Origin: VFBF01 sp033764865
GTDB taxonomy: Bacteria > Pseudomonadota > Alphaproteobacteria > Caulobacterales > Aquidulcibacteraceae
DNA: 7,329 nucleotides
Direction: 5' to 3'
Assembly: GCA_033764865.1 (NCBI GenBank)
Contig: JANRIM010000165.1
Span: 1-7,329, forward strand
Made by a program: the position numbers and the translations under genes. Shown here one piece after another: positions 5,583 through 7,329 of the stretch; within the stretch, counting starts at the first letter, position 1, and the number at the start of each line of letters is the position of its first letter. The notes under the pieces were generated by a model. That model did no database searches. It saw nothing but the letters and a program-made list of their open reading frames with translations, and had not been told where the DNA came from.

Positions 5583-7190
5583 ATGGACCGCAGGACATTC
5601 CTCGGCGCGGCGGCGGCGAGCGCCTTCTGGCCCGGCCTGTCCAGCGCCGATGACGGCCCGCCCCGTTATGCGCTCGTCATCGGCAACAACAACTATCCCC
5701 AGCAGGTCGGGAAGCTGAGCAACGCCGCCAACGACGCGCGCCTGCTGGCGCAGGTGCTGAGGCAGTGCGGCTTCACGTTGCCCGACGATGCGCTCGTCAT
5801 CGACGCCGACAAACGCACCATGGAGGCCCGGATCCGCGCCCACTCCGACCGCGTCGCCGCCGCCGGCAAGAACGCGCTGGGCTTCATCTACTATTCGGGC
5901 CATGGGGCCGCGCGGCGCGGCGGCGACAACTACCTCATCCCCATCGTCAACCCCGATCTCGACATCCGCACGGCCTCGGTGTGGGACGAGTCCATCGGCG
6001 TGGAATGGCTGCTGTCCGATGCGCTGGCGCACATCGAGGCGCCGCAGGTCATCGCCATCGACGCCTGCCGCAACGAACTGCGCACCAGCGAGCGCGGCAT
6101 CGGCGGCGACGGCTCACTCACCGTGCGTGGGCTGGAAGTGGTCCAGCGGGGCGAGAACGCCAATCTCTTTCTCTCCTTCTCCGCGTGGCAGGGCCAGCAG
6201 GCGGCTGACGGCGTCGCCGGCGCGAACGGGCCGTACGCGGTCGCTCTCGCGCATTGTCTGAAGGAGCCGGGGCCAATTCTCACCGTGTTCGACAAGGTGC
6301 GGCGCGAGGTGAAGCGGCTGACAGGCCTGCACCAGGAGGTGATGAACGTCAGCCGCCTCAGCGACGAAGCCAGCGACCTCCAGATCGGCGGCGGCGTGGA
6401 CGCCAGGTTGATCCCACCGCTCACGCCAACGCTGACCGGGGCATCCCCAGGGCGCAGCGTCGGGATGGGCGATCCCGCCAACCTCGCGCTAGTCATTTCC
6501 TGCGACTACGCCGATACCGCCCACCCCCTGCCGAACGCCGCGGCAGACGCCGACAAAGTGTCGGACGCGCTGCGCGCAAGCGACTTCGACGTGGAGCGCG
6601 TCGTCAACCCCACGGGCCAGCGGCTCCGCTCGGCGATAGCGGCGTTCAAGACGCGCCTCGCCGGTCATGGCGGCGGCGCTGTGGGGGTCGTCCACTTCTC
6701 GGGTCATTCCGCGGGAATGGTCAACCGCGGGAACTTCCTGATGACGGCCGATGCGCCGCTGCCGACGGCCGCATCCGAACTCGCGCGTCACTATTCGTTG
6801 CGCAGCCTTGTGCGGGAGCTATCGACCGCGACGGCGGAATCCATCGTCGTGCTGGTGGACGGATGCCGGCCCATCGGCCTTCAGGGCGGCGTCGGCAAGT
6901 CGCTTGCAGTGGAGGTGCTGCAGGTGGTCCACGAAGAGGACATGGGGCCCGTGCTAGTGGGGTTCAGCGCATCGCCCGGCCAGTTCGCGGTGGAAGGTCC
7001 CGCCGCCTCGCCCTTCGCCGATGCGCTGGCGATCGAGATCGTGCGGCCGGAACGACGCGACCTGGCGACCGTGATGCGCAGCGCGAGCCAGCGCGTCCAA
7101 ACGGCCACGGGGGGGCGGATGCGCCCGTCGTACCTGTCGAGCGCGCCGATCTACTTCCGCGACGGACGCGCGCTGATCCGCGGCGCCTAG
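5583..7190 (+). CDS. Tat-exported protein with two tandem caspase-like (peptidase C14) domains
   Basis: A 535-residue protein. The N-terminus MDRRTFLGAAAASAFWPG is a twin-arginine signal (Arg3-Arg4), with likely cleavage after Ala22 in LSSA-DD, so the mature protein should act in the periplasm or outside. Domain 1 (about 29-273) begins YALVIGNNNYP and has IYYSGHG with His107 and IDACRN with Cys162, then SFSAWQGQQAADG and GPYAVAL. Domain 2 (about 301-530) repeats the plan: LALVISCDYAD, LPNAAADADKVSDAL, HFSGHS with His375, VDGCRP with Cys428, then VGFSASPGQFAVEG and SPFADALA. The His-to-Cys spacing is 55 and 53 residues. A Pro/Gly-rich linker (about 276-299) joins them. Both dyads are intact, so both halves could be active cysteine proteases; the target is unknown. 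The ATG at 5583 has GGAGGGA (5572-5578) at good spacing and gives the Tat signal; an upstream in-frame ATG at 5526 does not. The flanking genes do not indicate a role. Confidence 0.9.
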   Translation: MDRRTFLGAAAASAFWPGLSSADDGPPRYALVIGNNNYPQQVGKLSNAANDARLLAQVLRQCGFTLPDDALVIDADKRTMEARIRAHSDRVAAAGKNALGFIYYSGHGAARRGGDNYLIPIVNPDLDIRTASVWDESIGVEWLLSDALAHIEAPQVIAIDACRNELRTSERGIGGDGSLTVRGLEVVQRGENANLFLSFSAWQGQQAADGVAGANGPYAVALAHCLKEPGPILTVFDKVRREVKRLTGLHQEVMNVSRLSDEASDLQIGGGVDARLIPPLTPTLTGASPGRSVGMGDPANLALVISCDYADTAHPLPNAAADADKVSDALRASDFDVERVVNPTGQRLRSAIAAFKTRLAGHGGGAVGVVHFSGHSAGMVNRGNFLMTADAPLPTAASELARHYSLRSLVRELSTATAESIVVLVDGCRPIGLQGGVGKSLAVEVLQVVHEEDMGPVLVGFSASPGQFAVEGPAASPFADALAIEIVRPERRDLATVMRSASQRVQTATGGRMRPSYLSSAPIYFRDGRALIRGA

Positions 7191-7329
7191 TCGAGAAAGT
7201 TCACCAGCGACAGGTCGCGGATCTGCGCGAACACGCTGGCCGCCGCCTCGTACTGCGTCTTCGTCGCCGACAGGCGCATCGCGACCTCCGCGAGGTCGGC
7301 TTCCGACACCTTGCCCAGATGCTTGGTCA
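7187..7329 (-). CDS. flgL: Probable flagellar hook-associated protein FlgL (C-terminal fragment)
   Basis: The last 46-47 codons of a minus-strand gene are visible, reading KVSEADLAEVAMRLSATKTQ, then YEAAASVFAQIRDLSLVNFL, Asp and stop. The heptad-like amphipathic helix followed by an SLVNFL or SLLNYL-type end is typical of the C-terminal D0 helix of FlgL, the hook-filament junction protein; flagellins end in a related helix but usually in LSLLR. The gene's start is outside the window, so FlgL versus another flagellin-like protein cannot be settled. Its TAG stop at 7189-7187 overlaps the TAG stop of the convergent caspase gene. Confidence 0.72.
   Translation of the reverse strand, partial: TKHLGKVSEADLAEVAMRLSATKTQYEAAASVFAQIRDLSLVNFLD

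Noticed and set aside
5583..7190. Double-caspase gene as part of an anti-phage defence island
   Set aside because: The neighbours are mnmA and flgL, both housekeeping or motility genes. No partner such as a sensor NTPase, effector or gasdermin is present, and the Tat signal sends the protein out of the cytoplasm.

Overview
The window is dense, GC-rich bacterial DNA of chromosomal character. It fits a motile, polyhydroxybutyrate-storing alphaproteobacterium: an intracellular PHB depolymerase, an MnmA with the alphaproteobacterial-style N-terminus, a candidate promoter with a -10 element CTATAT, and the C-terminus of a flagellar hook-associated protein. I cannot fix the genus. There are no RNA genes, CRISPR arrays or transposase genes, and no gene-free stretch exceeds about 130 bp.

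Layout, left to right. (1) 1-1088, minus: phaZ, intracellular PHB depolymerase, lacking its C-terminus at the window edge. (2) 1089-1214: a short divergent spacer. (3) 1215-1877, plus: a glutathione S-transferase family protein. (4) 1887-1928: a perfect 28-bp palindrome flanked immediately on both sides by the same 7-bp direct repeat. (5) 1948-3606, plus: a cytoplasmic GH13 alpha-glucosidase of the oligo-1,6-glucosidase type, which carries an imperfect relative of that palindrome, in frame, inside its coding sequence at 2408-2434. (6) 3606-4334, plus: an RDD-family membrane protein whose start overlaps the glucosidase stop by one base. (7) 4331-5461, minus: mnmA, tRNA 2-thiouridylase, convergent with the RDD gene and sharing stop-codon bases with it. 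(8) 5462-5582: a divergent promoter region. (9) 5583-7190, plus: a Tat-exported protein made of two complete caspase-like domains in tandem, each keeping its His/Cys pair. (10) 7187-7329, minus: the C-terminal end of a probable flgL, again sharing stop-codon bases with the gene it faces.

The genes do not form one obvious pathway. The GST, glucosidase and RDD genes may form one transcription unit, and the glucosidase-RDD pair is very likely translationally coupled. PhaZ and the glucosidase both release stored or imported carbon, but no sequence evidence links them.

The two items most worth follow-up are the double-caspase exported protein and the palindromic element. The element looks like a small mobile repeat with a target duplication, and a related copy appears to be domesticated inside the glucosidase reading frame.
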